Shown: positions 1 through 8,800 of the stretch, piece by piece
Position numbering within the stretch: position 1 is the first letter of the stretch
How the letters are laid out: the number at the start of each line of letters is the position of its first letter
Assembly: GCA_019694315.1 (NCBI GenBank)
Contig: JAIBCE010000019.1
Coordinates: forward strand, 1-47,222
Reading direction: 5' to 3'
DNA length: 47,222 nt
Origin: Sandaracinaceae bacterium
GTDB lineage: Bacteria; Myxococcota_A; Polyangia; Polyangiales; Sandaracinaceae
Made by a program: the position numbers and the translations under genes
Notes under the pieces: model-generated
The model's input: the letters and a program-made list of their open reading frames with translations, nothing else
What the model was told of the DNA's origin: nothing
Databases searched by the model: none

Positions 1-27
1 TCTGGAGCGCGCGCGACCGACTCGGTC

Positions 28-33
28 TACGCT
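28..33 (+). promoter_or_regulatory. Candidate -10 box (TACGCT), leaderless-type
   Basis: TACGCT lies exactly 6 nt before the ATG at 40, so transcription would start at or next to the start codon. The same TANNNT-6-nt-ATG layout recurs in front of other genes in this window. No clear -35 box is visible in the few upstream bases. Confidence 0.4.
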
Positions 34-39
34 GGAGCG

Positions 40-846
40 ATGCGCCGACGGACCGCGCTCGCCACCCTCGCGCTCTCGAGCGTCGCGCTCCTGGGCGCGC
101 CCCCGCGACGCGCGCTCGCCGGAGCCCGCGCAGGCCGCGCGCGCGCCGTCGTGGGCGTCGTGCCTGCCGCCACCGACGTGATCCCACGCGGCGAGGGCGT
201 CCTCGTGCAGATCCTCGGCGCCAGCCAGCGGTCGCTCGGCGCGCCGCACGCGTGGGAGGTGGGCCAGCCCGAGGAGACGGCGTTCGGCATCCGTGCGCAC
301 CTCGCGCGCCGCGGACACAGGCCTCTCTCCCTGCGAACCGAGATCGTGGGCCCCGGGCTCGCGCGCCTCGTACCGACGCGCGCCCCCGACGCGGGCGCAT
401 GGGAGCTCGTGGCGCAAGGAGAATCGGTCGAGGTGACGTTTGGCGATGGCGCAGCGCCGGCACTCGGCGTAGCGCCCGAGCTCCTCGCGGTGGAGGTGCA
501 TCGCGTCGAGCGGCAGTCCCGACCGGGCGCGAGCGGCGGCGGGGGCACGAGCCTCGTCGTCACGGCGACCACGCGCAGCCCGGTCGCCGCACCGTGGATC
601 GGCGCGCTGCTCTTCTCGGATGCGCGAGAGACCGATCGTCCGATGCTCGCCCGCGCGATCGAGCCGTCGCAGGGCGCGCCGTCGCCGAGCGGGCTCGTGC
701 TCTTCACCACGCCAGGTCGCTGCGCGTTCTCGCCGCCCCGTCAGTCGCCGCCCGCAGTGGGGCACGACGTGCGCCTCGCGCTCTACGATCTCTACGGCCG
801 CGTGAGCGCGCGCTCGAGCGCCGTGCGCGTCCGCGAGCGGCAGTGA
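40..846 (+). CDS. Secreted protein of unknown function
   Basis: 268 residues. The N-terminus (Met-Arg-Arg-Arg, then a hydrophobic stretch to about residue 20 and an Ala-Leu-Ala site near residue 27) reads as a Sec signal peptide, so the product is probably periplasmic or surface-exposed. The rest is Ala/Arg/Pro-rich with alternating hydrophobic residues that suggest beta structure, and no motif I recognise. The ATG at 40 is the natural start because it precedes the signal peptide and follows a TACGCT box by 6 nt. The gene ends 3 bp before the convergent phosphatase gene. Function unknown; coding status is supported by the signal peptide and the clean fit between neighbours. Confidence 0.6.
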   Translation: MRRRTALATLALSSVALLGAPPRRALAGARAGRARAVVGVVPAATDVIPRGEGVLVQILGASQRSLGAPHAWEVGQPEETAFGIRAHLARRGHRPLSLRTEIVGPGLARLVPTRAPDAGAWELVAQGESVEVTFGDGAAPALGVAPELLAVEVHRVERQSRPGASGGGGTSLVVTATTRSPVAAPWIGALLFSDARETDRPMLARAIEPSQGAPSPSGLVLFTTPGRCAFSPPRQSPPAVGHDVRLALYDLYGRVSARSSAVRVRERQ

Positions 847-849
847 CCG

Positions 850-2505
850 TCACTCGGGTGCGAGGAGCGGCGCGGCACCGGGATGAGGCGCCTCGACGCC
901 GAGCAAGTGCGCGAGCGTCGCAGCGACGCGCGCTTGAGGGACCACGTCGCTGATCGCCCCGTGGGACACGCCCGGCCCGCGGACGAGCACGGGCACGTCG
1001 CGATCGTACGCGTAGGGCGAGCCGTGGGCGGTGCCGGTGGCGCCCGCCACGTCGTCGACGACGCTGCCCTCGCTCGGCAGCACGTAGAGGTCACCGCTCG
1101 CCTCGTCGTCGATCGAGAGCCCGATCGCGTGCGAGGTCTCGTCGTCGCTCGCGCGAAGCGTGGGCCCCTCGAGGCGATCGAAGACGAAGCCTATCCCGGG
1201 TCGCGTGCGGAGGAACGTGCGCGACGCCTCGACCGCGCGCGCGCGCAGCACGGGGTCGGCGCGCACGGCGTCGGTGAAGCTCACCCACGGCACGACCCAC
1301 CCATCCACCCAGCCGCCCTCGCGCGGGCCGAGGACCTCGTCGAGGTGGGCGCGCAGGACCGGCAGCTCCTCGGCGCTCGACCAGCGACGCGCGGTCCCGG
1401 GCAGCGCGTGCAGGGCTGCGCGCTCGGGCAGCGGCGCGACGCCGTGATCGGCGGTGAGCACGACGGCGAGCTCGGTGCGCGCGGCGAGCGCGCGGAGGAA
1501 GTGTCCGAGCATCGCGTCCACGCGCACGAGCTGGTCGCGTGCCTCCCACGACTCGGGCCCGAAGCCGTGGCCCACGTAGTCGGTGCCTGCGATCGAGATC
1601 GAGAGGAAGTCGGGCACGTCGTCGGCGCCGAGCCCCTCCTCGAGCACGGCGCGCTCCGCGAGCGAGAGCAGGTACTCGGTGGAGCTCGGGAGACAGAGGT
1701 ACGCGTCGGTGTCCTCGAGCGCGGCGGCGTCGTGCGGAAAGGTCGCGTCGAAGCCGTAGGCGCCCTCGCCGGGCTGCGCGTCGGGCCCGAGCTCGTCGTA
1801 CGCGCGCAGCGGCTCCCACGTGCGGTAGGTGCTCCGCCACGGCGTGCGCGCACGAAAGTCCTCCACCCAGGCCGGCAGCACGGGCAGGAGCTCGCTCGTC
1901 GTGGTGAAGCCGCCCGCGAGCGGATCGAACCAGAGCGAGAGCGTCGGGTGATGACCCCCCGGCGGCAGCGTGCTGCGATCCTTCATGCCGACCGCCACGA
2001 TGCGCGCGCGCCCACCGCTGGCCTCGAAGAGCCGGTCGGCGACGACCGCGGTGCGCAGGGTGCCGAGGCCCGCGAAGCCACCCTCGCGACCGAGGATCGG
2101 GTGCGCGGCATCGTCGAAGCTCGAGACCCGTGCGTGGCGCGCGAGATCCCACACGCGGTTGGACGAGATGCCGCTCTCCGAGGGCCCGACGCCGCTCACG
2201 ATCGCGGTGTGGCCGGGCGCCGTGAACGTGCCCGCGTACGCATAGCGCGCGCGCTCCACGTGCAGCCCCTCGTCGACGAGGAAGTGGTACGCGCCCGCGG
2301 GATCGAGGTGCGGCGCGTGGAGATCGAGCACCCAGCTCCCCACCTGGTCGTAGACGACGAGCACCACGAGCCGAGCGCGAGGAGCGGGCACCGGCTCGCT
2401 CCTCGTCGCGTGCGAGGCACCACAGCCCGACGCCAGGACGCTGGTGCCGAGCGCCACGGCGGCGAGCGTGAGAGCGGGGCCCGAGCGACGCGGAAGGGGA
2501 GACAT
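850..2505 (-). CDS. Alkaline phosphatase / nucleotide pyrophosphatase family lipoprotein (PafA-like)
   Basis: About 551 residues. A signal peptide ends in a lipobox with Cys near residue 28 (LASGC), so it should be lipid-anchored. The alkaline phosphatase superfamily core is visible: a metal-binding Asp in VVYDQV (about 53), the nucleophile Thr in TAPGH (about 95), the GTDYVGHGFG metal site and LTADHG further on. This layout (Thr nucleophile, DxxGH, ADHG) is that of PafA-like phosphatases and type I phosphodiesterases, which hydrolyse phosphate mono- or diesters in the periplasm with two zinc ions. I chose the ATG at 2505; an in-frame GTG two codons upstream (2511) is also possible. The substrate cannot be told from sequence. 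It is divergent from the M32 peptidase gene across about 130 bp. Confidence 0.85.
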   Translation of the reverse strand: MSPLPRRSGPALTLAAVALGTSVLASGCGASHATRSEPVPAPRARLVVLVVYDQVGSWVLDLHAPHLDPAGAYHFLVDEGLHVERARYAYAGTFTAPGHTAIVSGVGPSESGISSNRVWDLARHARVSSFDDAAHPILGREGGFAGLGTLRTAVVADRLFEASGGRARIVAVGMKDRSTLPPGGHHPTLSLWFDPLAGGFTTTSELLPVLPAWVEDFRARTPWRSTYRTWEPLRAYDELGPDAQPGEGAYGFDATFPHDAAALEDTDAYLCLPSSTEYLLSLAERAVLEEGLGADDVPDFLSISIAGTDYVGHGFGPESWEARDQLVRVDAMLGHFLRALAARTELAVVLTADHGVAPLPERAALHALPGTARRWSSAEELPVLRAHLDEVLGPREGGWVDGWVVPWVSFTDAVRADPVLRARAVEASRTFLRTRPGIGFVFDRLEGPTLRASDDETSHAIGLSIDDEASGDLYVLPSEGSVVDDVAGATGTAHGSPYAYDRDVPVLVRGPGVSHGAISDVVPQARVAATLAHLLGVEAPHPGAAPLLAPE

Positions 2506-2634
2506 GGGCACAGCGTGCCATCGCGACGCAGCGCGTCGAAGGCGCTCGCGTGACGAGTCGTGAGCGAGGGGGTGGTCGGAGCGACCCGAGGCGCGCTACA
2601 CCCCCGTTCCCTTCGGCCATCGAGGAGTCAGCGC

Positions 2635-4119
2635 ATGAGTTGGAACGAGCTCGTCGAGCACCTCAAGGAGATCGAGATCCTCGACGGCGTGGGAGCCACG
2701 CTCGGCTGGGACGAGCAGACCTACATGCCGAAGAAGGCGGCGGGCCTGCGCGGCGCGCAGATGGCGCTGCTCTCGCGGCTCGCGCACGAGCGCCGCACCG
2801 ACGCGCGCATCGGTCGCTGGCTCGAGGGCCTCGACACGAACGACCCGGTGCAGCGCGCCTGCGCGCGCAACCTCGGACGCGTCTATCGTCGTGAGCAGCG
2901 CGTGCCTGCCTCGCTCGTCGACAAGCTCGCGCGCGCGCGGAGCGACGGCTTCCACGCGTGGATCGAGGCCAAGGGCGCGAGCGGCTGGCAGCGCTTCCTG
3001 CCCGCGCTCCGCACCCTCCGCGACCTCACGCTCGAGCGCGCCCGCGCGATCGATCCCCATCGCCACCCCTACGAGGTGTTGCTCGAGGAGTACGACCCGG
3101 GCACCACGGTGGAGAGTCTGCGCGCGATGTTCGCGCGTCTGCGCGACGGCCTCGTGCCGCTCATCGAGGCGATCGCGACCCGACCGCAGCTCCCATCGAT
3201 CGAGGACACGGTGCCGCTCGAGGCGCAGTGGAGGCTCTCGACGGCCGTGGCCTCCTCGCTCGGCTTCGACTTCGACGGTGGGCGCCTCGATCGCTCCGAG
3301 CACCCTTTCTCGACGGGCCAGGGCGAGGGCGACGTGCGCATCACCGCACACCTCTCGGAGCGCGATCTGCTCGGTGGCCTCGGCGGCACGATCCACGAGA
3401 CGGGACACGCGCTCTACGAGCAGGGCCTGCCGTTCGATCTCGCGGGCACGACCGTGAAGGAGGCCGCGAGCTACGGCCTGCACGAGTCGCAGTCGCGCTT
3501 CTGGGAGAACTACGTCGGACGCTCGCGACCCTTCGCCATCTTCCTCGCGCGCACCGCGCAGGAGGTGCTCGGCGCGGGGGCTCCCGCCGCGATGCGCGAT
3601 GCAGACGCGATCTTCCGCGCACAGAACCGCGTGGAGCGGAGCCTCATCCGCACGCAGGCGGACGAGGTCACCTACAACCTCCACGTGATCGTGCGCTTCG
3701 AGATCGAGCTCGCGCTGTTCGAGGATCGCCTCGCCCTCGAGGACGTGCCCGAGGCCTGGAACGAGAAGTACCAGCGCTATCTCGGCATCACGCCGCCCGA
3801 CACGGCGCGAGGGGCCCTACAGGACGTGCACTGGTCGGGCGGCGCGTTCGGCTACTTCCCGAGCTACACGCTCGGCAACCTCTACGCGGCGAGCCTCGGC
3901 AAGACCATGGAGGCCCAGATTCCCTCGCTCTGGAGCGATGCGGAGAAGGGTGACTTCTCGCGCCCGCTCGCGTGGCTGCGCGAGCGCGTGCACCGCACAG
4001 GGCACCTGCACGAGACGCCCGAGATCGTGAAGAACGCAGTGGGCGAGCGCGATCACGTGGAGGATCTGCTCGGCTACCTCTGGCAGCGCGTCGGCACGCT
4101 CTACGGCGTCACGCGCTGA
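2635..4119 (+). CDS. Carboxypeptidase Taq family (M32) metallocarboxypeptidase
   Basis: 494 residues, close to the usual M32 length of about 500. The zinc motif HETGH is at residues 254-258 and the third-ligand region HESQS with Glu at about 284, the spacing expected for M32. The N-terminal WDEQTYMP segment is also typical of the family. M32 enzymes remove C-terminal residues from peptides and are cytosolic; no signal peptide is seen here. The frame is open further upstream, but the ATG at 2635 has a GAGGAG ribosome site 7 nt before it and gives a family-like N-terminus (SWNELVEHLKEIE). The gene is monocistronic and converges with the lipoprotein gene 14 bp downstream. Confidence 0.9.
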   Translation: MSWNELVEHLKEIEILDGVGATLGWDEQTYMPKKAAGLRGAQMALLSRLAHERRTDARIGRWLEGLDTNDPVQRACARNLGRVYRREQRVPASLVDKLARARSDGFHAWIEAKGASGWQRFLPALRTLRDLTLERARAIDPHRHPYEVLLEEYDPGTTVESLRAMFARLRDGLVPLIEAIATRPQLPSIEDTVPLEAQWRLSTAVASSLGFDFDGGRLDRSEHPFSTGQGEGDVRITAHLSERDLLGGLGGTIHETGHALYEQGLPFDLAGTTVKEAASYGLHESQSRFWENYVGRSRPFAIFLARTAQEVLGAGAPAAMRDADAIFRAQNRVERSLIRTQADEVTYNLHVIVRFEIELALFEDRLALEDVPEAWNEKYQRYLGITPPDTARGALQDVHWSGGAFGYFPSYTLGNLYAASLGKTMEAQIPSLWSDAEKGDFSRPLAWLRERVHRTGHLHETPEIVKNAVGERDHVEDLLGYLWQRVGTLYGVTR

Positions 4120-4133
4120 GTCGGCCTCGAGGA

Positions 4134-5642
4134 TCACGGTCTCGGGGCGGAGTCGTCGACGATCCGCGGGCTCGCGCACTCGAACTGCACGGGGTCGAGC
4201 GTGCGCGTCGCCTCTTCGATGCGGCTGACCTCCTCGAGCTCACGCTCCGCGATCGAGACGAGTCGCTCGAGGACGCCGAGCACCCGGCCTCGCACCGAGG
4301 CAGCCAGCTCGCCACGCGCCTGCGCGGTGAGGCTCTCGCTCTGGGTGCGCGTCACGCCATGCGCCGCTGCGGCACGCCTCTGCTCGCGATCGAGCTCGCG
4401 CGACCGCGCGGCGGCCGTGTCGAGCGGATCGGCGCTCGCTCCGAGCACACGGAGCACGAGCTCGAGGCGAGAGGGCGGATCGACGTCCGGACCGAGCGCG
4501 GCAGCGACCGCGTGCACGCGCGGCGGGCGCGTGGCGAGCGCGAGCAAGCGTCGGTCGTCGGGCTCTGCGCGGGTCGTGTCCGAGAGCGCGCGCAGAGGCC
4601 ACTCGGGATCGGCCTCGGCGCGGCGCCGCGCCTCGTCCGACGCCGCGCGTGCGTCGACGACGAGGCTCGTGAGCTCCAAACGCGAGCGCTCCCACTCGGC
4701 GTGGCAAGCGCGGCCCGAGGAGGCCCGCAGACGCGGCACGAGGAGCCCTGCGAGGTCGAGCGAGCCCGAGACGGTAGGGGCCGGTCGCGACTCGTCACAG
4801 ACCTGCGACGCGATCTCGAGCGAGAGCGCGAGCACGTCTTCTCCTTCGCCGTAGCGTGCTGCGAGCTCACTGATCGCGCGCCCGAGCGGTGTCGTGTCCA
4901 TGCGCTCCCAGTCACACGTGGGAATCCGGTGCGCGAGCAAGATCGCATGGTGCAAGGACGGGCCCGCGGGCGAGACGAGGCCCTCGGGGTGCGACTCCCA
5001 CGCGAGCGCGAGGGCGATCCGTGCCTCGACGTCGTCTGGACCTCGGCCCGACGCCCACGCACGGACGAGCGCGAGGCGCCCGTCGGGCGCTGCCTCGGCG
5101 ACGGCCACGCGAAGAGCCTCGAGCCGCGCGCGTCGCCCTGCGCCCGTCGTCTCGGTGGCGCGAGCAGCCCACGCACGCGCGCGGGACGGCTCCTCGTCGA
5201 CGGCGCCTCGCACGAGGAGCTCGCGCACGCAGTCGGCGATCTCCACGGGCTGCGTCGCGAGCACGCGGTCGACCTCTGCTTCCTCGAGCCGAGCGCGCAC
5301 GGCGGGGAGGAACGCGCTCGGCGCGGCGCACCACCACGCGAGAGCCGCGAGCGCGAGGTCGGGTGCCTCCGCGCCGGCCGCGCTCGAGAGGTAGAAGCGG
5401 GCCGTCTCGGGCAGGCCCGCCAGGTGCAGCGCGCGCCCGATCTCGAGGTCGCGGGCTGGATCGCCTCCCTCGGCGGCGAGGAGCGCATCGGCCCGCGCGA
5501 GCGCCGCGTCCGCGTCGAGCGGTGGGGCCGCGAGCTCGCCACCCGGCACGCGCGCCTGCGGCAACGACGAGCCCACGGAGGACGCCGAGCCGCAGCCCAG
5601 CGCCAGGACGCCAACCAAGCCGAGGAGCGCGCGACGCACCAT
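4134..5642 (-). CDS. Alpha-helical lipoprotein of unknown function
   Basis: 502 residues. The frame is open further upstream, but the ATG at 5642 gives a textbook lipoprotein signal (MVRRALLGLVGVLALGCGSA, lipobox LALGC), so this start is preferred. The mature protein is rich in Ala/Arg/Glu with many short helices, and the repeated 'ALARADALL' and 'ARDLEIGRALHLAGL' patterns resemble TPR/Sel1-like helical repeats, without a clear consensus. It probably sits in the periplasm or on the outer membrane. The gene follows the REC/TPR gene on the same strand after about 180 bp that contain a structured repeat. Function not recognised. Confidence 0.65.
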   Translation of the reverse strand: MVRRALLGLVGVLALGCGSASSVGSSLPQARVPGGELAAPPLDADAALARADALLAAEGGDPARDLEIGRALHLAGLPETARFYLSSAAGAEAPDLALAALAWWCAAPSAFLPAVRARLEEAEVDRVLATQPVEIADCVRELLVRGAVDEEPSRARAWAARATETTGAGRRARLEALRVAVAEAAPDGRLALVRAWASGRGPDDVEARIALALAWESHPEGLVSPAGPSLHHAILLAHRIPTCDWERMDTTPLGRAISELAARYGEGEDVLALSLEIASQVCDESRPAPTVSGSLDLAGLLVPRLRASSGRACHAEWERSRLELTSLVVDARAASDEARRRAEADPEWPLRALSDTTRAEPDDRRLLALATRPPRVHAVAAALGPDVDPPSRLELVLRVLGASADPLDTAAARSRELDREQRRAAAAHGVTRTQSESLTAQARGELAASVRGRVLGVLERLVSIAERELEEVSRIEEATRTLDPVQFECASPRIVDDSAPRP

Positions 5643-5694
5643 GGGCCGATCCTGTCCCTTCACCTGACGTGAGTCATCGGTGAAAGGGCAGGAT

Positions 5695-5760
5695 CCCGAC
5701 TCCGCTCTGCGACACCGAACCGCCTCGCCGCCAACGATCCACGGTCTCGGCGAGGCTGTT
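5695..5760 (-). repeat. Structured 66-nt dispersed element, copy 1
   Basis: Read on the minus strand, this stretch starts AACAGCCTCGCC and aligns without gaps to 35119-35184 on the plus strand, with 53 of 66 bases identical by hand count. Each copy has terminal arms that pair. Here AACAGCCTCGCC pairs with GGCGAGGCGGTT at 11 of 12 positions. In the other copy the arm bases AA/TT replace CC/GG, so pairing is kept by compensatory change. It lies 64 nt after the stop codon of the REC/TPR gene, in that gene's direction. Confidence 0.65.
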
Positions 5761-5824
5761 GAGGCGGCTCCCATGGGGGCGCGCCGCGAGACATGGCGCG
5801 TGCGTCGTGAGCGCGCTGGCCCGC

Positions 5825-8800
5825 TCACTCGCCGAGGCGCTGGTGCGCCGCGCGGTTGTCGGGATCGAGCTCGAGCGCCTCGCGCCACGCCGCCTGCGCG
5901 CCCGCAGCATCGCCCGCCTGCTGTCGCGCATCGCCCAGGAGCACGCGGAACTCCGCGCGACCGCGGCGACGTCGGATCGCGCTCTCGATGAGCGGGATCG
6001 CCTGCGAGGGCTGGTTGCGGTGGAGATAGACCTCGGCGAGCCCGACCATCGCGTAGTGATTGCGGGGGTCGAGCTCGAGCGCGCGCCGGTAGAGGCGCTC
6101 GCGGGTCGCGTCGTCGCGCGCATCGCCCGCCTCTCGCACGAGCGCCGCAGGGTCGTCGGCAGCGACCTCCGCGCCCGTCGGAGTCCCCGTCTCGGTGCCC
6201 GTCTCGGTCCCGGTCTCGGTGCCCGTCTGGGTCCCCGTCTCCGTGCCCGTCTCGGTGCCCGTCTCGGTCCCGGTCCCAGTGCCCGTCTGGGTCCCCGTCT
6301 CCGTGCCCGTCTCGGTGCCAGACTCGGTCCCGGTCCCAGTGCCCGTCTCGGTCTCCGTGCCAGTCTCGGTCCCGGTCGCGGTGCCCGTCTCGGTCCCGGT
6401 GCCAGTCTCGGTGCCCGTACCAGTCTGGGTGCCAGCCTGAGTGCCAGCCTGAGTGCCAGCCTGAGTGCCAGTCTGAGTGCCAGTCTGAGTGCCAGTCTGA
6501 GTGCCAGTCTGAGTGCCAGCCTGGGTGCCAGTCTGAGTGCCAGTCTGAGTGCCAGTCTGGCTACCGGTCGTGGGCGGTGGGGAGATCCCCGCCGTCCCTG
6601 GAAGCGACAGCAGGCCGAGCTGATGGGCACCCATGACCGCGCCCACGCCGAGGAGCGTGAGCAGGCCGAGGCCCAGCGCGATGAACGCGCCCGTTCGTGC
6701 TGCCGTGCGACGGGGGGCGGGCTCGACGACCGGGACACTCGGCACGGCGGGCGTGGGAGGCGTCCACGGCGGCGCGGCCGGAGCGCTCGCCGGCTCCATG
6801 ACGGGCGGGCCGAAGGGCGCGGTCGTCCCTGCATCGGCCATCATCGTCTTGGCAAACGCGGCACCGCTCGTCGCACGCGCGGGCATGGGCGGCGCCCCGT
6901 TCATCGGGTCCGCCATGGGAGGACCCGCGCTCGCCGCGGCCGTGGGCGGCACGAGCTGGGCGGAGGCAGGCATGGGCGGCGCCGCCAGCTGGGCTGGAGC
7001 GGTGGGAGGCGCCACCAGATCCACGAGCGGGCGCGCGGCGCTCGTCTCGGTCGTGCCCGGCGCGTCGGCGAAGGGCGCGAAGTCGCCCGCACCGATCTTG
7101 GGCGCGGACAGCTTCGGCGCGCCGCTCGGATCGGGCAGGTCGACGATCGCGCCGCCGAACGGACGCGGGGCCGCGAGTCCGTCGAGGGCCTTCGCATCGG
7201 GTGGGTGCGACGGATCGCGCAGGGCGGCGGGCAGCGCGTCGTCGATGCCACGCCGTGCACGAACGCTGTCGTCGTCCTCGATGGTGGGATCGGGATCGTC
7301 GCCGAAGAGCGCGGAGGGGAGCCCATCGTCGCGGCCCTTGCCCGAGGGCGGCGGCGAGGACACCTCGAGCGCGGGTGCCGCCTCCGGCGGGCGGGGCGAT
7401 GCAGCGGGAGCCACGACGGGATCCGCCATCAGCGCCGGCATGGGCGAGACGGGAGTCGGCTTCGATGAGCTCTCGCCCTGGATTCCCTGCACCGTGCGCG
7501 CAGTGCGCGGAAAGCGCGCGGAAGCGGTCTCGGGCGCGGGGGGTGTCGGGGGAGCAGCCGGCGAGGCTGCGTGGGGCGCCGCCGCGGTCGTGATCACACC
7601 GGGAACGCCGACGTGCGGTGTGCCGACAGGCGGAGCACTCGCCGTGGGTGCACCGGCCGTGGACTGCGCTCCGAAGAGCAGAGTCTTGGTCCCAGGCGCT
7701 TTGACCGCCTTGACCGACTGGACCGCCGGCATGGGCGCGACGGGGGTGACGATGGGCTGCCGGGACACGGCGGGCAGCGCACCCGGCGACGAGCGCGAGC
7801 CGGCGCTCGAGGCCGTCCCCGAGAATGCACCACTCGGAGCCGCGGTCCGCCCTTGAGCTGGGCTGGGCGCCCCGCGCGCAGCCGGCTGGTCGGTGAAGAG
7901 GCCCGAGCGCCCTGCGGCAGGCCGCTTCACCTCGCCAGGTCGAGCGGTGGTGTCGGAGTGGACACTGCCGTCTCCGGGACCATGACTGGCACCGAGCGTG
8001 GCCGTCGCACTGGCACCCTGACTGGCACCCTGACTGGCACCCTGACTGGCACCCTGACTGGCACCCTGACTGGCACCCTGACTGGCACCCTGACTGGCAC
8101 CTTGACTGGCACCCTGACTGGCACCCTGACCGGAAGGGTCTGCGCCTCGCACGGCGGGAAGGACCACGGCGGAGCGCGCCACGGGCACCGCGGGCGTGGT
8201 CTTGGGATCGGCCAGAGGCGACATCGCGAACGCGCTCCGCCGCGCGCCCGCCGCGGGCTTGGGCAGGGGCCCCATCACGGAGCCCTCGGTGACGGCGCCA
8301 GCGATCCCAGCGGGCAGCGAGGGCCGCGCGGCGACGCCGGGCGGAACCGACGGAATCTCGATCTGCTTCGTGCGCTCCTCGCCCATCTCGGCACCCTCGC
8401 CGGAGCGGCTCGCCGCGGCCCCGCCGGGACCGGGATCATCCTTCCAGCTCGACTCCATGCTCGACTCCGTCCAGCGCAGGTCGCGCGCCACCACACGACC
8501 CACCTGCGGCTGCGCACGCGTGGCAGGTGGGCCCAGGCTCCGATAGGGGCCCGAGCGATCGCTGCGGCGCTCCTCCCCCCGCGTCTCCGGGAGCTCGCCG
8601 CCCGGTGGTGGCGGGATGGTCGCGGGGACGGGCGAGCCCTCGCGATCGGCGAGCGCGAGCGCTTGATCCACCGGCACCATGAGGTTCGCCGTGGTCGCAT
8701 GACTGCGGTGCTCGACGCGCGCGCGGCCCGCGCCGAGCGCCAGGAGCGCAGCGAGCGCACGTGCTCCCTCGAGACGCTCACCCTTGGCGGTGGCGCCCGT

